Source of the DNA: an uncultured Prevotella sp.
GTDB taxonomy: Bacteria > Bacteroidota > Bacteroidia > Bacteroidales > Bacteroidaceae
Reading direction: 5' to 3'
NCBI GenBank assembly: GCA_946998205.1
Contig: CAMPYJ010000002.1
Location: forward strand, 1-64,000
DNA length: 64,000 nt
Part shown: in pieces, positions 24,447 through 33,200 of the stretch
Layout of the letters: every line of letters begins with the position of its first letter
How positions within the stretch are numbered: position 1 is the first letter of the stretch
Notes under the pieces: model-generated
Databases searched by the model: none
The model's input: only the letters and a program-made list of their open reading frames with translations
Told to the model about the DNA's origin: nothing
Position numbers and translations under genes: made by a program

Positions 24447-26549
24447 ATGTCATCCATACTCGAGCAAGACATCAAATACCTACCGGGGGTGGGACCCAAG
24501 CGCAAGGCGATATTGGAGAAAGAGGCCAATATCTCCACATGGGGCGACTTGCTCGAGTATTATCCGTACAAATATGTTGACAGAAGCCGCATCTACCGCA
24601 TCACCGACTTGCAAGACAACCTGCCCTTCGTGCAACTCAAGGGCAAGATACTGAGCTTTGAAGAGTTCACCATGAGTGCGAGGAAGAAGCGGGTGGTGGC
24701 TCATTTCAGTGACGGGACAGGAATCGCCGACCTCGTTTGGTTTCAAGGCACACAATATGTTTACAACAATTATAAGGTAAACGAAGAGTACATCGTTTTC
24801 GGCAGGCCAACCATCTATGGCGGAAGATACCAGTTCGCGCATCCCGACATAGACAAAGCTGCCGACGTGCAACTGTCGGAAATGGGCATGCGACCCTATT
24901 ACATGACGACAGAGCGCATGAAAAAGTCGGGACTGCAGTCGCATGCCATTGAGAAACTCACCAAGACGCTGGTTGACAAGCTTGGCGAGAGCGACCTGCC
25001 CGAAACGCTTCCACCGTTCATCACCGGACCTCTGCATCTTATTTCGCGCGCCGAGGCCACGGCGAAGATTCATTATCCCAAGAGCCTTGATGACGTGCAG
25101 CGCGCCCAACAACGGCTCAAGTTTGAGGAATTGTTTTATGTACAGCTCAACATTCTGCGCTATGCCAACGACCACAGGCGCAAGTACAAGGGGTATGTAT
25201 TCAAGCATGTGGGGCCGCGGTTTCATCACTTTTACAAGAACAACCTGCCTTTTGAGCTGACAGGCGCGCAGAAACGGGTGATGCACGAGATACGCAAGGA
25301 CATGACAACCGGCCGGCAGATGAACCGCCTGGTGCAGGGTGACGTGGGCTCCGGCAAGACACTGGTGGCCCTGATGTCCATGCTCATCGCCATCGACAAC
25401 GGCTATCAGGCGTGCATGATGGCCCCTACGGAGATTCTGGCCGAGCAACACTTCGCCACCATCAAGAAGTTTTTGGGGGGAATGGACGTGCGCGTGGAAC
25501 TGCTCACGGGCATGGTGAAAGGCAAAAAGCGCGACGAGGTGTTCCGCGGACTGCTCACCGGAGAGGTCCACATCCTGGTAGGAACACATGCGGTCATCGA
25601 AGACAACGTGCGGTTTTCACACTTGGGCATGGCCGTCGTCGATGAGCAGCACCGGTTCGGCGTGGCGCAAAGAGCCAAATTGTGGGGCAAGAGTGAACGG
25701 CCACCCCACATCCTCGTCATGACGGCGACACCCATTCCACGTACCTTGGCCATGACCATTTATGGCGATTTGGACGTAAGCGTGATTGATGAATTACCTC
25801 CTGGAAGGAAACCCATACAGACCATTCATCAATACGACAATCAGATGACGAGCCTGTACCAAGGCATACGGAAACAAATCCAGCAGGGCCGACAGGTATA
25901 CATCGTCTTTCCGTTGATTACCGAGAGCGAGAAAATTGACTTGAAAAACCTGGAAACGGGGTTTGAGTCGCTATGTACAATCTTCCCAGACTTTAAACTC
26001 AGCAAGGTGCATGGCAAGATGAAACCGAAAGAAAAGGATGCCGAAATGCAGAAGTTCAGTCGTGGAGAAACCCAAATCCTGGTGGCCACGACGGTGATAG
26101 AGGTAGGTGTAGACGTACCCAACGCCTCGGTCATGGTGATTCTCGACGCACAACGGTTTGGCCTGTCACAGCTGCACCAGCTCAGAGGACGTGTGGGACG
26201 CGGCGCCGAACAGAGCTATTGCATCCTGGTGACCAGTCACAAGTTGTCGAAAGAAACCCGCAGACGCATTGACATCATGTGTGAGACCTGCGACGGTTTT
26301 CGGATTGCAGAGGCCGACTTGAAGCTCCGCGGGCCGGGAGACCTGGAGGGAACGCAGCAAAGTGGCATTGCCTTCGACCTCAAGATAGCCGACATCGCAC
26401 GCGACGGACAAATCGTACAACTCGCTCGTGACCAAGCGCAGAAGATCATAGAGGCTGACCCGCTTTGTGAAAAGACAGAATACAGCATGCTTTGGAACAG
26501 ACTCAATGAGTTGAGAAAGACCAATATCAATTGGGCATCAATCTCTTGA
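24447..26549 (+). CDS. recG: ATP-dependent DNA helicase RecG
   Basis: A monomeric helicase that regresses stalled forks and processes Holliday junctions. I chose ATG 24447 because the protein then begins MSSILEQDIKYLPGVGPKRK, matching the family start, with 700 residues (usual 680-700). The frame opens earlier at 24372, but that would overlap ispD. Domains: N-terminal wedge/OB domain (about 1-220), Walker A GDVGSGKT (about 298-305), DEQHR box (about 399), motif III TATPIPRT (about 426), then motifs V-VI with VIEVGVDVPNA and QLHQLRGRVGRG and the C-terminal TRG region with GPGDLEGTQQSG. All helicase motifs look intact. Confidence 0.95.
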   Translation: MSSILEQDIKYLPGVGPKRKAILEKEANISTWGDLLEYYPYKYVDRSRIYRITDLQDNLPFVQLKGKILSFEEFTMSARKKRVVAHFSDGTGIADLVWFQGTQYVYNNYKVNEEYIVFGRPTIYGGRYQFAHPDIDKAADVQLSEMGMRPYYMTTERMKKSGLQSHAIEKLTKTLVDKLGESDLPETLPPFITGPLHLISRAEATAKIHYPKSLDDVQRAQQRLKFEELFYVQLNILRYANDHRRKYKGYVFKHVGPRFHHFYKNNLPFELTGAQKRVMHEIRKDMTTGRQMNRLVQGDVGSGKTLVALMSMLIAIDNGYQACMMAPTEILAEQHFATIKKFLGGMDVRVELLTGMVKGKKRDEVFRGLLTGEVHILVGTHAVIEDNVRFSHLGMAVVDEQHRFGVAQRAKLWGKSERPPHILVMTATPIPRTLAMTIYGDLDVSVIDELPPGRKPIQTIHQYDNQMTSLYQGIRKQIQQGRQVYIVFPLITESEKIDLKNLETGFESLCTIFPDFKLSKVHGKMKPKEKDAEMQKFSRGETQILVATTVIEVGVDVPNASVMVILDAQRFGLSQLHQLRGRVGRGAEQSYCILVTSHKLSKETRRRIDIMCETCDGFRIAEADLKLRGPGDLEGTQQSGIAFDLKIADIARDGQIVQLARDQAQKIIEADPLCEKTEYSMLWNRLNELRKTNINWASIS

Positions 26550-26629
26550 CAAACGATTGTATTTATTACAAGTTGGTTAAAGTCGCCATAAATTCTGTTA
26601 ACAACGCAACAACTTTGCAATATAATTGC

Positions 26630-26637
26630 TATATTTG
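26630..26637 (+). promoter_or_regulatory. -7 box (TATATTTG) for the M23/LysM gene
   Basis: TATATTTG followed by CATAAC about 107 bp before the ATG at 26744. No clear -33 TTTG at 19-21 bp upstream (TTTG at 26614 is too close), so this is a partial match. Confidence 0.35.
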
Positions 26638-26743
26638 CATAACTAAATTTTTAAAGTTGAAAGATTTCATACAGCATCTGACAAATCTTTAAAAAACATT
26701 TTTGATTAGCTCTTTTGGGAGACCTAACACTAACAAAATTTGT

Positions 26744-27694
26744 ATGGCATTCATAAACAAGATAAAGAAAATTGCTTTTATTGCAGCACTAGGGACCATC
26801 GCTCAGTCAGTAACAGCGCAAGATTTACTTGCCAAGCAAGCTCCCATAGACCGGAAGATGAAAGCCGTAGACACGCTTTTGCTGCATAACATCATCGAAA
26901 AAGAAAACACGGAGTCACCAGCTGCCCAGTTGTATGACGAATGGAACAACCGTTACGCACACCGCGCGACAGCTCTTCCCGACTCCTTCAAGATAGATCT
27001 TCGCCACTTCCACATGCCCACACCCAGCCGGGTCGTGACGAGTAATTTTGGTTTCCGGTGGGGCCGTCAGCACAAAGGACTGGACATCAAGGTGTACATT
27101 GGAGACACCATCCGCGCCGCTTTCAGCGGCAAGGTGCGAATCGTACGCTATGAGGCGGCCGGATATGGCAACTACATCGTCATCCGTCACAACAACGGGC
27201 TGGAGACCATCTACGGTCACCTGTCAAAACAGTTAGTGAAAGAGAATCAAGAAGTAAGGGCTGGCGAAGCGATCGGACTGGGGGGAAACACGGGCAGGAG
27301 CACCGGTTCTCACCTGCATTTTGAAACCAGATTATGCGGCGTGGCTCTGAATCCTGCGCTTTTGTTCGACTTCCGCGATCAAGATGTCACGGGTGATTTC
27401 TACATGTTCAGAAACAATTCCTACCAACGTGAATCATCAGAAGCCACTCGCTTGCGCGGCGTGGCAGGCTCTGGAAGATACAGACCGGAAGAAGTGCGTG
27501 GAGAGCTGGCTTACAAGAAGGAAAGAAACGAGGTGATCATGCCTGACTTGGTACAATACCATAAGGTGATGGCAGGCGAGACAATCTTCTCGATCGCGCG
27601 CAAACGCGGGGTGACGGTTGAACAGATTTGCCGACTAAACCACATCAGCAAAACCAAGAAGATCAAACCGGGAAGCATCTTGAGATATTCATAA
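26744..27694 (+). CDS. M23-family peptidase with C-terminal LysM domain
   Basis: ATG 26744 gives 316 residues beginning with a signal peptide (MAFINKIKKIAFIAALGTIA, cleavage after TAQ). The LytM/M23 domain spans about 90-205, with zinc ligands in HKGLDIK (His110, Asp114) and HLHFE (about 191-195). A LysM domain for peptidoglycan binding occupies about 270-316 (YHKVMAGETIFSIARKRGV). Such proteins cut peptide cross-links or activate amidases during division and wall remodelling; both zinc sites are complete, so an active enzyme is likely. An upstream in-frame ATG at 26702 would spoil the signal peptide. It is followed by a strong terminator, so the gene is monocistronic. Confidence 0.88.
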   Translation: MAFINKIKKIAFIAALGTIAQSVTAQDLLAKQAPIDRKMKAVDTLLLHNIIEKENTESPAAQLYDEWNNRYAHRATALPDSFKIDLRHFHMPTPSRVVTSNFGFRWGRQHKGLDIKVYIGDTIRAAFSGKVRIVRYEAAGYGNYIVIRHNNGLETIYGHLSKQLVKENQEVRAGEAIGLGGNTGRSTGSHLHFETRLCGVALNPALLFDFRDQDVTGDFYMFRNNSYQRESSEATRLRGVAGSGRYRPEEVRGELAYKKERNEVIMPDLVQYHKVMAGETIFSIARKRGVTVEQICRLNHISKTKKIKPGSILRYS

Positions 27695-27793
27695 CATCAT
27701 AATGTGATACGAACAAACCTCAATTTAACGCTCACTTGTGCGAAAAAGGCCTTGTCATGCGACTGACACAAAGGCACAAGAAAACGTCATCAT

Positions 27794-27827
27794 AACAGTT
27801 CTTTCTATCAAGAAAGAACTGTTTTTT
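27794..27827 (+). terminator. rho-independent terminator
   Basis: AACAGTTCTTTCT, loop ATCA, AGAAAGAACTGTT: a 13-bp perfect stem with the T-run TTTTTT. It ends the M23/LysM transcript about 100 bp after its stop. Confidence 0.9.
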
Positions 27828-27980
27828 CGTCTGGATGCAGGCGAAGAGTTAACTGCGACGCGCAGACTTGTTGATGTTTTGATTACGTGAAAAACATGAA
27901 AAGTGGCGCAGGCTTGCCTTGCCGGTTAGCGCTACGACGGCCAACCAACCGGCAATCGGCCATTCGGAACACCTACCAAT

Positions 27981-28757
27981 TCACCGTTTGAAAACACTTC
28001 TAAACGCAAACCAACCGTGCATCACGAGGGTTGGCAGGTAGCCATAATGCGACGCCATGACGTGAAAACGCTCTTTGAGCGATTCCTGGTGGTTTTGATT
28101 GGTCATGCCACCATCCAGATAATTCGCCACCACAGCCTGCACATTGCGCAAAGGCAAGTGCCTGCGGGCCGCCTCTTTCATGATTCGTATGCACCAATCA
28201 ACATCGGCAGAATAACGATACTTCGTCAGGTAAGGCGTAACCTTGGCAATGTCGGTGCGTGCATAAAAAGCCTGATGGCACACCAGCATGCCGTGTAAGA
28301 ACGAACGCCAGGTGAGACGGCGCGGTGGTGTCAGGCGCCGGCGACGCACAAACTCGCCCTTGTCATCAACGATATGGGTATCGCCGTACAACACGGCGGG
28401 CAAGACTTCGCATGCGCCCACGCTGCCAGCCACAAGCTCCAGCGTGTCGTCTGCCGGGAAGCTGTCGCCGGCATTGAGAAACAGCACATAGTCGCCCGTA
28501 GCCCTCCGCACGCCTTTGTTCATGGCATCGTACAAGCCATGGTCAGGTTCTGACGACACCACCACCTCGTGTCCAGTTTCCATCTCGACAGAAAGTGCGG
28601 CGTAACGCTTTGCCATACGCACCGTTTCATCAGTAGAAGCACCGTCAACAATCAGGTGTTCCACGTTTTTGTACCTCTGCATCAGCACACTGTCAAGCGT
28701 TCGTTGCAATTCTTTTTCTGCCTGATAGGTGCATGTGATGACGCTGAATTTTATCAT
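27981..28757 (-). CDS. family 2 glycosyltransferase
   Basis: The 258-residue GT-A fold enzyme starts MIKFSVITCTYQAEKELQRT. DGASTDETV is the nucleotide-binding site, DHGLYDAMNKGV is the classic GT2 motif, and LNAGD replaces a DxD. There is no membrane segment in the catalytic part; the hydrophobic C-terminus (LPTLVMHGWFAFRSVFKR) may touch the membrane. Relatives add sugars in O-antigen, capsule or exopolysaccharide synthesis. Donor and acceptor cannot be deduced. It lies downstream of a GT4 gene on the same strand, separated by a GGAGTTA inverted repeat, so the two may form a small glycan-assembly pair. Confidence 0.85.
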   Translation of the reverse strand: MIKFSVITCTYQAEKELQRTLDSVLMQRYKNVEHLIVDGASTDETVRMAKRYAALSVEMETGHEVVVSSEPDHGLYDAMNKGVRRATGDYVLFLNAGDSFPADDTLELVAGSVGACEVLPAVLYGDTHIVDDKGEFVRRRRLTPPRRLTWRSFLHGMLVCHQAFYARTDIAKVTPYLTKYRYSADVDWCIRIMKEAARRHLPLRNVQAVVANYLDGGMTNQNHQESLKERFHVMASHYGYLPTLVMHGWFAFRSVFKR

Positions 28758-28773
28758 ATCTCTTTTTGTTTAG

Positions 28774-28888
28774 GGAGTTAAGGGGAGTTAAGGGAGAGTG
28801 ATTGGGAGTTAACAGACGATAGTTTTCTTATCGAGAAAGACTCATGTCCGATAACTCCCGATTACTCCTAATTACTCCCACTAACTCC
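28774..28888. repeat. second GGAGTTA inverted repeat
   Basis: Left words GGAGTTA occur at 28774, 28784 and 28805 (GGAG also at 28793). Right words are TAACTCC or TTACTCC at 28852, 28862, 28872 and 28882, about 10 bp apart. The loop contains ACTCATGTCCG, also present (inverted) in the loop of the element at 21869-22016, so the two are relatives. It fills the gap between the two glycosyltransferase genes. Confidence 0.65.
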
Positions 28889-28894
28889 AGCACA

Positions 28895-30166
28895 TTACCT
28901 TCTTCCTTCCTCCATCGCCTCTTGGTAAACATCCAAATAGCACTTTGCCACATGCTGTTGCGCATAGGTCGCATGCACTTTATGAATGCACCGCCTGCTC
29001 AGTTCCGCGCCTTTGTTGCCATTGTCAAGTGTCCATGCGATTCCTTCGGCCAACGAAGCGGCATCTTTGTAGCGGGCCACATAGCCGTTTTGCAAATGAT
29101 CAATCATCTCGGGAATGCCCCCCACGTCAAATCCGACACAGGGTACGCCACACGACATGGCCTCCATGATGGTATTGGGAAGGTTCTCTGAGAGAGAAGG
29201 CAGTACAAATACATCCACTGCATTGTACACGTCCACTATCTTCTTCGTATCATTGACATATCCGAGCAAATAAGTTGGCAAGCTAAAGGCACCTTCCAAC
29301 TCCTCCGCATGACCGCCCAACATCACCAATCCCACACTGTTTTTCATTTCAGGGTGAGCAGCTACCAGTTGGTTACAAGCCTCAATGAGGTACCGGATGC
29401 CCTTATTCTCGTTCGTTACGCGCTGTGATGCGAACAAAACAAGCTGTTTATCGGCAGGCAACCCCAAGCGCCTGGCAGCCGCTACCTTATCGTTAGGCGC
29501 AAAAAGGTGGGTGTCGATGGGATTCGGAATGACTGTCACCGCATGGTTTTGCAATAGTCCGCTTGCCTTTGCCTGTGCGGCAAGCCAGTTGCTGCACGCC
29601 ACAAAACGAATGTTACCCGATGCATATACCTTTTGTTTTCGTTTCCACACCCTGTGTGAGAGGTCATCATCTGAGCCATGATGAGGCAGGTACATGCAGT
29701 TGCCACACTGCGTTTGAAAGTTCTGGCACGCCAGGGTAAGGTGACAAATACCCGTTGCCGGCCACATGTCATGCAGGGTCCACACCACCGGTTTGCCACT
29801 CGCGAGAATCTTTTGAATGTCGCGCAGCGACAACATCCCCTGGTTGATCCACTCCAGATGAATGATGTCAGCCTCTTGAAATTCGGGCAACGACGTGATA
29901 TCAGAGCCTACATTAGCAATATCAACATGGAACAAATGACGCTTGCAGAAATGCAAATGCCAAAATATACACCAACGTTCCCAAAGGAAATGCAACGCTT
30001 TCGACGCCCAATGGGGCAACTGCGTAACGGTGAGATGGTCGGTTTCTTTATCCTTTACCAACATCTTAGCCTTGACGCCATAGAGGTTCAGAGCCTGCAT
30101 CAATCGGTTGGAAGCCACCGCGGCCCCACCCGTCTTCTCGCTGGTGTTCACAATAAGAACGCGCAT
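28895..30166 (-). CDS. family 4 glycosyltransferase
   Basis: This 423-residue GT-B enzyme opens with MRVLIVNTSEKTGGAAVASN, the Gly-rich acceptor-domain loop. The mid-protein segment WTLHDMWPATGICH and Cys cluster (CQNFQTQCGNC) are frequent in Bacteroidota GT4 enzymes. The donor-binding domain has IPNPIDTHLF, LFASQRVTNENKG and the EX7E element SENLPNTIMEAMSCG with GVPCVGFDVGGIPE. Likely role: cytoplasmic addition of a sugar to a lipid-linked glycan. The substrate is unknown. It starts a minus-strand pair with the GT2 gene; the region upstream (30167-30420) holds no gene. Confidence 0.88.
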   Translation of the reverse strand: MRVLIVNTSEKTGGAAVASNRLMQALNLYGVKAKMLVKDKETDHLTVTQLPHWASKALHFLWERWCIFWHLHFCKRHLFHVDIANVGSDITSLPEFQEADIIHLEWINQGMLSLRDIQKILASGKPVVWTLHDMWPATGICHLTLACQNFQTQCGNCMYLPHHGSDDDLSHRVWKRKQKVYASGNIRFVACSNWLAAQAKASGLLQNHAVTVIPNPIDTHLFAPNDKVAAARRLGLPADKQLVLFASQRVTNENKGIRYLIEACNQLVAAHPEMKNSVGLVMLGGHAEELEGAFSLPTYLLGYVNDTKKIVDVYNAVDVFVLPSLSENLPNTIMEAMSCGVPCVGFDVGGIPEMIDHLQNGYVARYKDAASLAEGIAWTLDNGNKGAELSRRCIHKVHATYAQQHVAKCYLDVYQEAMEEGRR

Positions 30167-30420
30167 GTTTATCGTTTTGATTCTGATGTAAAGGTACGCT
30201 AAATCGGAAACACCAACAAGTGTTTTGTCTATTTTTCGCCCAATTCGTCATTGAACTTGCGCCATTCAGCTCATTTTCATCGTATGTGCCTGACAAAAGT
30301 GACACCCGTTTGGCTTCAAAGAATGGGTAGCAGAATGTTTATATTATGCATTGTGTGCGGACACAAAATATTGACATAGGTCAAGAAAGATGCATTTTGA
30401 GCACTAAAAAGGCTCACTTA
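30167..30420. other. spacer upstream of the GT4 gene
   Basis: No credible gene on either strand. It would hold the promoter of the minus-strand glycosyltransferases, but no clear -33/-7 pair was identified. Confidence 0.3.
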
Positions 30421-30452
30421 TTTGGAACAAGCGGTAAATCCGCCTACCTTTG
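30421..30452 (+). promoter_or_regulatory. full Bacteroidota promoter for a small RNA
   Basis: TTTG at 30421-30424, a 20-bp spacer, then TACCTTTG at 30445-30452: both elements match the primary sigma consensus. No protein gene follows on this strand before the terminator at 30610-30648. Confidence 0.7.
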
Positions 30453-30458
30453 CAGTAC

Positions 30459-30648
30459 CAAAAAGGTTAATAGATTGTTTAGGTTAGTAGTAATAGATTT
30501 AGGTTTTTAGTTATTAGGTTTAAGGTAAATTAAACAGATTGTTTAACAGGTAACAATGAAGGCCGTGAGGTTTTCATTTACTGAGAAAAGATTTTTAGTT
30601 AAACATACCATACGCTGCAGCTCGTTGAGAGTTGCAGCGTATTTTTTT
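30459..30648 (+). ncRNA. candidate small RNA, about 190 nt
   Basis: Bounded by a consensus promoter and a strong terminator. The 5' half is low complexity and rich in TTAGGTT/TAGT. A hairpin with arms AATGAAGGCC and GGTTTTCATT (30555-30578, two G-U pairs) is capped by the GNRA loop GTGA. Terminator arms ATACGCTGCAGCT (30610-30622) and AGTTGCAGCGTAT (30630-30642) precede a T-run. A 35-codon frame from ATG 30556 runs through the terminator hairpin and is not credible as a gene. Size and isolation between two minus-strand operons fit a free-standing regulatory RNA or a 6S-like RNA; I cannot assign a family. Confidence 0.6.
30610..30648 (+). terminator. rho-independent terminator of the small RNA
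   Basis: Thirteen-base arms (one mismatch region near the loop) around CGTTGAG, followed by seven T. Confidence 0.85.
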
Positions 30649-30755
30649 ATACTTGCTTTATAATGAAGCTTTTTGTTGCGGAATTCAACATCATTTACAA
30701 ACGAATGACGCTGCAAGAGCGTGCGTATAAGATAGCAAAGCACGCTTGAGTCATC

Positions 30756-31859
30756 TTAATCTTCCTTTACTTTCTTGGGTCCGCGCACCTTTTCGTTCTT
30801 GTTCAAGCCGCTTTTTATTTCGATGTTCAGACCGTCGCTCATGCCTGTTTCTACCCTTCGTCGCTCGTAAGTCTTGTTATCCTTATCGCCCTTGACGATG
30901 TACACATAAGTTTGTTTTCCACTAAACTCGATGGCACTCTCGGGAACAGTCAACACGTTTTGCGCACTTGCCAGTACAATCTCCGCATTGGCACTGTACC
31001 CACTGCGTATCTTCTTTCCCTGGATGTTACGAATGGCAGCTTTAATCTCAAATTGATTGGCGCCGTTTTGCTCAACAGCTTTGGGCGAAACATATTCGAG
31101 AGACGCCTGCAAGGTGTTGTCCTGCAAGGCTCCGATAGTAATTTTCATGGGCATGCCCACAGACAGTTGTCCCACTTCTGTCTCGTCGATGTTGCCTCGG
31201 AAGATAAGGTCGCCCATGTTGGCTACCGTGGCAATGGTGGTTCCGTCGTTGAAGGTGTTGCTCAAGATGACCGTGTTGCCCACTTTTACAGGTACATCAA
31301 GAATCAAACCGCTAATGGTGGAGCGAATAAGTGTGCTGCTGGTGTTGGCATTATTCTTTGACACACCGTCGCGAACCACCTCTAAATTGTCTTGTGCAGC
31401 CTTCACTTCCTCTTGAGATTGTTGGTAGGCTTGCCGTATTTTGTCGTACTCATCACCTGCTACTAATCCTTTGTCGTAGAGCTTCTTCTCACGGTCGTAG
31501 TTCACTTTCGCTTGCTTCACGTTGATTTGCGCCAAGCGAACGCGTGACTGTGCGTTCGACAATTGGTTCATATCCGGCACCACTTTTACCTTTGCGATAA
31601 TCTCTCCAGCCTGCACCATCTCGCCCGCTTCTTTCATAATTTCGGTGATGATACCCGAAATCTGCGGCTTCACGTTCACCTCGTTGCGAGGTTCAATCTT
31701 GCCAGTGATGACAGTTACCTTCTTCAGGTTCGACATCTTGGGGGTAAACTCGTCGTAAACCTCGGGTTGAGGGCGTGACTTGAACCATAGGAAAACAAAT
31801 GTTCCGATGAAGATGAGGGCGATAACGCCTGCAACGATAAATTTGATGTTCTTTTTCAT
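30756..31859 (-). CDS. MacA-like periplasmic adaptor (membrane fusion protein)
   Basis: This 367-residue protein has one N-terminal membrane anchor (about 7-26). A barrel-sandwich (lipoyl) half follows (VNVKPQISGIITEIMKEAGE), then an alpha-helical hairpin of about 70 residues (QLSNAQSRVRLAQINVKQA to VKAAQDNLEV), the second lipoyl half and a beta-barrel. Adaptors of this type couple an ABC-type MacB pump to an outer-membrane TolC channel for export of drugs, lipoproteins or peptides. It is the last gene of a seven-gene minus-strand operon and follows two MacB-like permeases with a 93-bp gap. The C-terminus ends in a Lys-rich tail. No TolC homologue is nearby. Confidence 0.88.
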   Translation of the reverse strand: MKKNIKFIVAGVIALIFIGTFVFLWFKSRPQPEVYDEFTPKMSNLKKVTVITGKIEPRNEVNVKPQISGIITEIMKEAGEMVQAGEIIAKVKVVPDMNQLSNAQSRVRLAQINVKQAKVNYDREKKLYDKGLVAGDEYDKIRQAYQQSQEEVKAAQDNLEVVRDGVSKNNANTSSTLIRSTISGLILDVPVKVGNTVILSNTFNDGTTIATVANMGDLIFRGNIDETEVGQLSVGMPMKITIGALQDNTLQASLEYVSPKAVEQNGANQFEIKAAIRNIQGKKIRSGYSANAEIVLASAQNVLTVPESAIEFSGKQTYVYIVKGDKDNKTYERRRVETGMSDGLNIEIKSGLNKNEKVRGPKKVKED

Positions 31860-31952
31860 AATGGTGTAATGTATGGTTCACAATGCGCAACTCGTTCTGC
31901 GGTCGGCAACGTGTATCATGAATAGGTTCTATAATCGGTTTTCTTATTTGGA

Positions 31953-33197
31953 TTATTCGTCTCGCATGGCATCCACAGGTTTGATAGACATGGCTCTCAG
32001 TGCAGGTGCCAATCCAGCCAAGACACCGAGTAAAGACAGCATGATGACAGCGCCCACGGCAGTCCAAAAGTCTACTTGGAAATGTGCAGCAGTAAAGCCA
32101 TCGGTGGTGGTACTCATCTCTGCCAGCTGTAGAATGATGACGGCAAAGAGTATTCCACTCATGCCAGCTACCGCTATCAAGATGATGCTCTCTGCGATTA
32201 TCTGCCCCAAGATGGTGCGTGGTGTGGCGCCAATGGCGCGCCTGATGCCAATCTCTGTGGTTCGTTCGCGCACTGTTACCATCATGATGTTGGACACACC
32301 GATAGCTCCAGCCAGCAAAGTACCGATGCCTACGAGCCATACTAAGAAGTTGACACCGGCAAAGAGACTGTCAACCATGCCGTACATCACTTCGGTGTTG
32401 AACACCGTGATGCCCTTTTCGTCGGTCGGATCAATGTGGTGCGCACGGGCAATGACATCTCTCATGGGTTGTGCTACCTTGCTCATTTTAACCCCAGGAC
32501 GCCCAGTAACACAAATAACGTGTACGGTTTGCCCCAAATTATAGGCTTGTTGCATCAGTGGGAGCGGTATGACGACGCTCTCTTCTGCCGACCCATTGAT
32601 TTGCATGTTACCTGCACTATAGTCTACACCTACGACACTGTAGTAGATAGAGTCTATCCTAATGAGCTGACCGCAAGGGTCTCCACCGCCTGGAAACAAG
32701 TTCTTGTACACTTTCTTGCCTAATATGCACACTTTTCTGCGTTGCTGCATGTCCATTTCGTTGAGGTATCTGCCGTAGTACATGTGTGGTGTTTCCACCT
32801 TGGCGTAATCTGCCATCAGTCCTTTGACGTTGCAGTTGCTCTTCTTGTCGCCAAACACAGCGTTTCCACCCCATTGCGATAGTCCCGGAGTAACGATATC
32901 TAAGTCGCGAACGTTCGCCTTAATACGCTCCACATCTTTATATTCTAATGTCCATTGTCGCCCCTTGCGATAGCCGTCGTATGGCTTGGTAGTGGGTTGA
33001 GCGAAGATGACTGAGGAGTTGGTAGCAAAGCCTTCGAACACTCGATTGAGCAACTCTCTGAACCCTTGTCCACCTCCGATGAGTCCCATGAGCATGAAGA
33101 TGCCCCAAAAGACACCAAAGCCGGTGAGGAAAGAGCGGCTCTTGTTGCGCGAGAGTGTCTCGATAATCTCTTTGTATGTGTCGATATCAAACTTCAT
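31953..33197 (-). CDS. MacB/FtsX-family ABC transporter permease
   Basis: The 414-residue protein has the FtsX/MacB layout: TM1 near residues 20-40 (LTGFGVFWGIFMLMGLIGGG), a large periplasmic domain (about 50-270), then three membrane segments (about 285-310, 335-360 and 375-400). Conserved ERTTEIGIRRAIGATPRTI marks the cytoplasmic coupling loop to the ATPase. There is no nucleotide-binding domain in the chain. It begins 3 bp after the preceding paralogous permease, and both should pair with the ATPase upstream as a heterodimer. The likely job is mechanotransmission-type export together with the adaptor. Confidence 0.88.
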   Translation of the reverse strand: MKFDIDTYKEIIETLSRNKSRSFLTGFGVFWGIFMLMGLIGGGQGFRELLNRVFEGFATNSSVIFAQPTTKPYDGYRKGRQWTLEYKDVERIKANVRDLDIVTPGLSQWGGNAVFGDKKSNCNVKGLMADYAKVETPHMYYGRYLNEMDMQQRRKVCILGKKVYKNLFPGGGDPCGQLIRIDSIYYSVVGVDYSAGNMQINGSAEESVVIPLPLMQQAYNLGQTVHVICVTGRPGVKMSKVAQPMRDVIARAHHIDPTDEKGITVFNTEVMYGMVDSLFAGVNFLVWLVGIGTLLAGAIGVSNIMMVTVRERTTEIGIRRAIGATPRTILGQIIAESIILIAVAGMSGILFAVIILQLAEMSTTTDGFTAAHFQVDFWTAVGAVIMLSLLGVLAGLAPALRAMSIKPVDAMRDE

Positions 33198-33200
33198 GGC

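Noticed and set aside
24480..25589. 369-codon minus-strand frame
   Set aside because: Antisense to recG helicase motifs; His/Gln/Leu-rich shadow.
30556..30663. 35-codon frame (MKAVRFSFTEKRF...)
   Set aside because: It reads through both the GNRA hairpin and the terminator stem; RNA structure explains the sequence better than coding.
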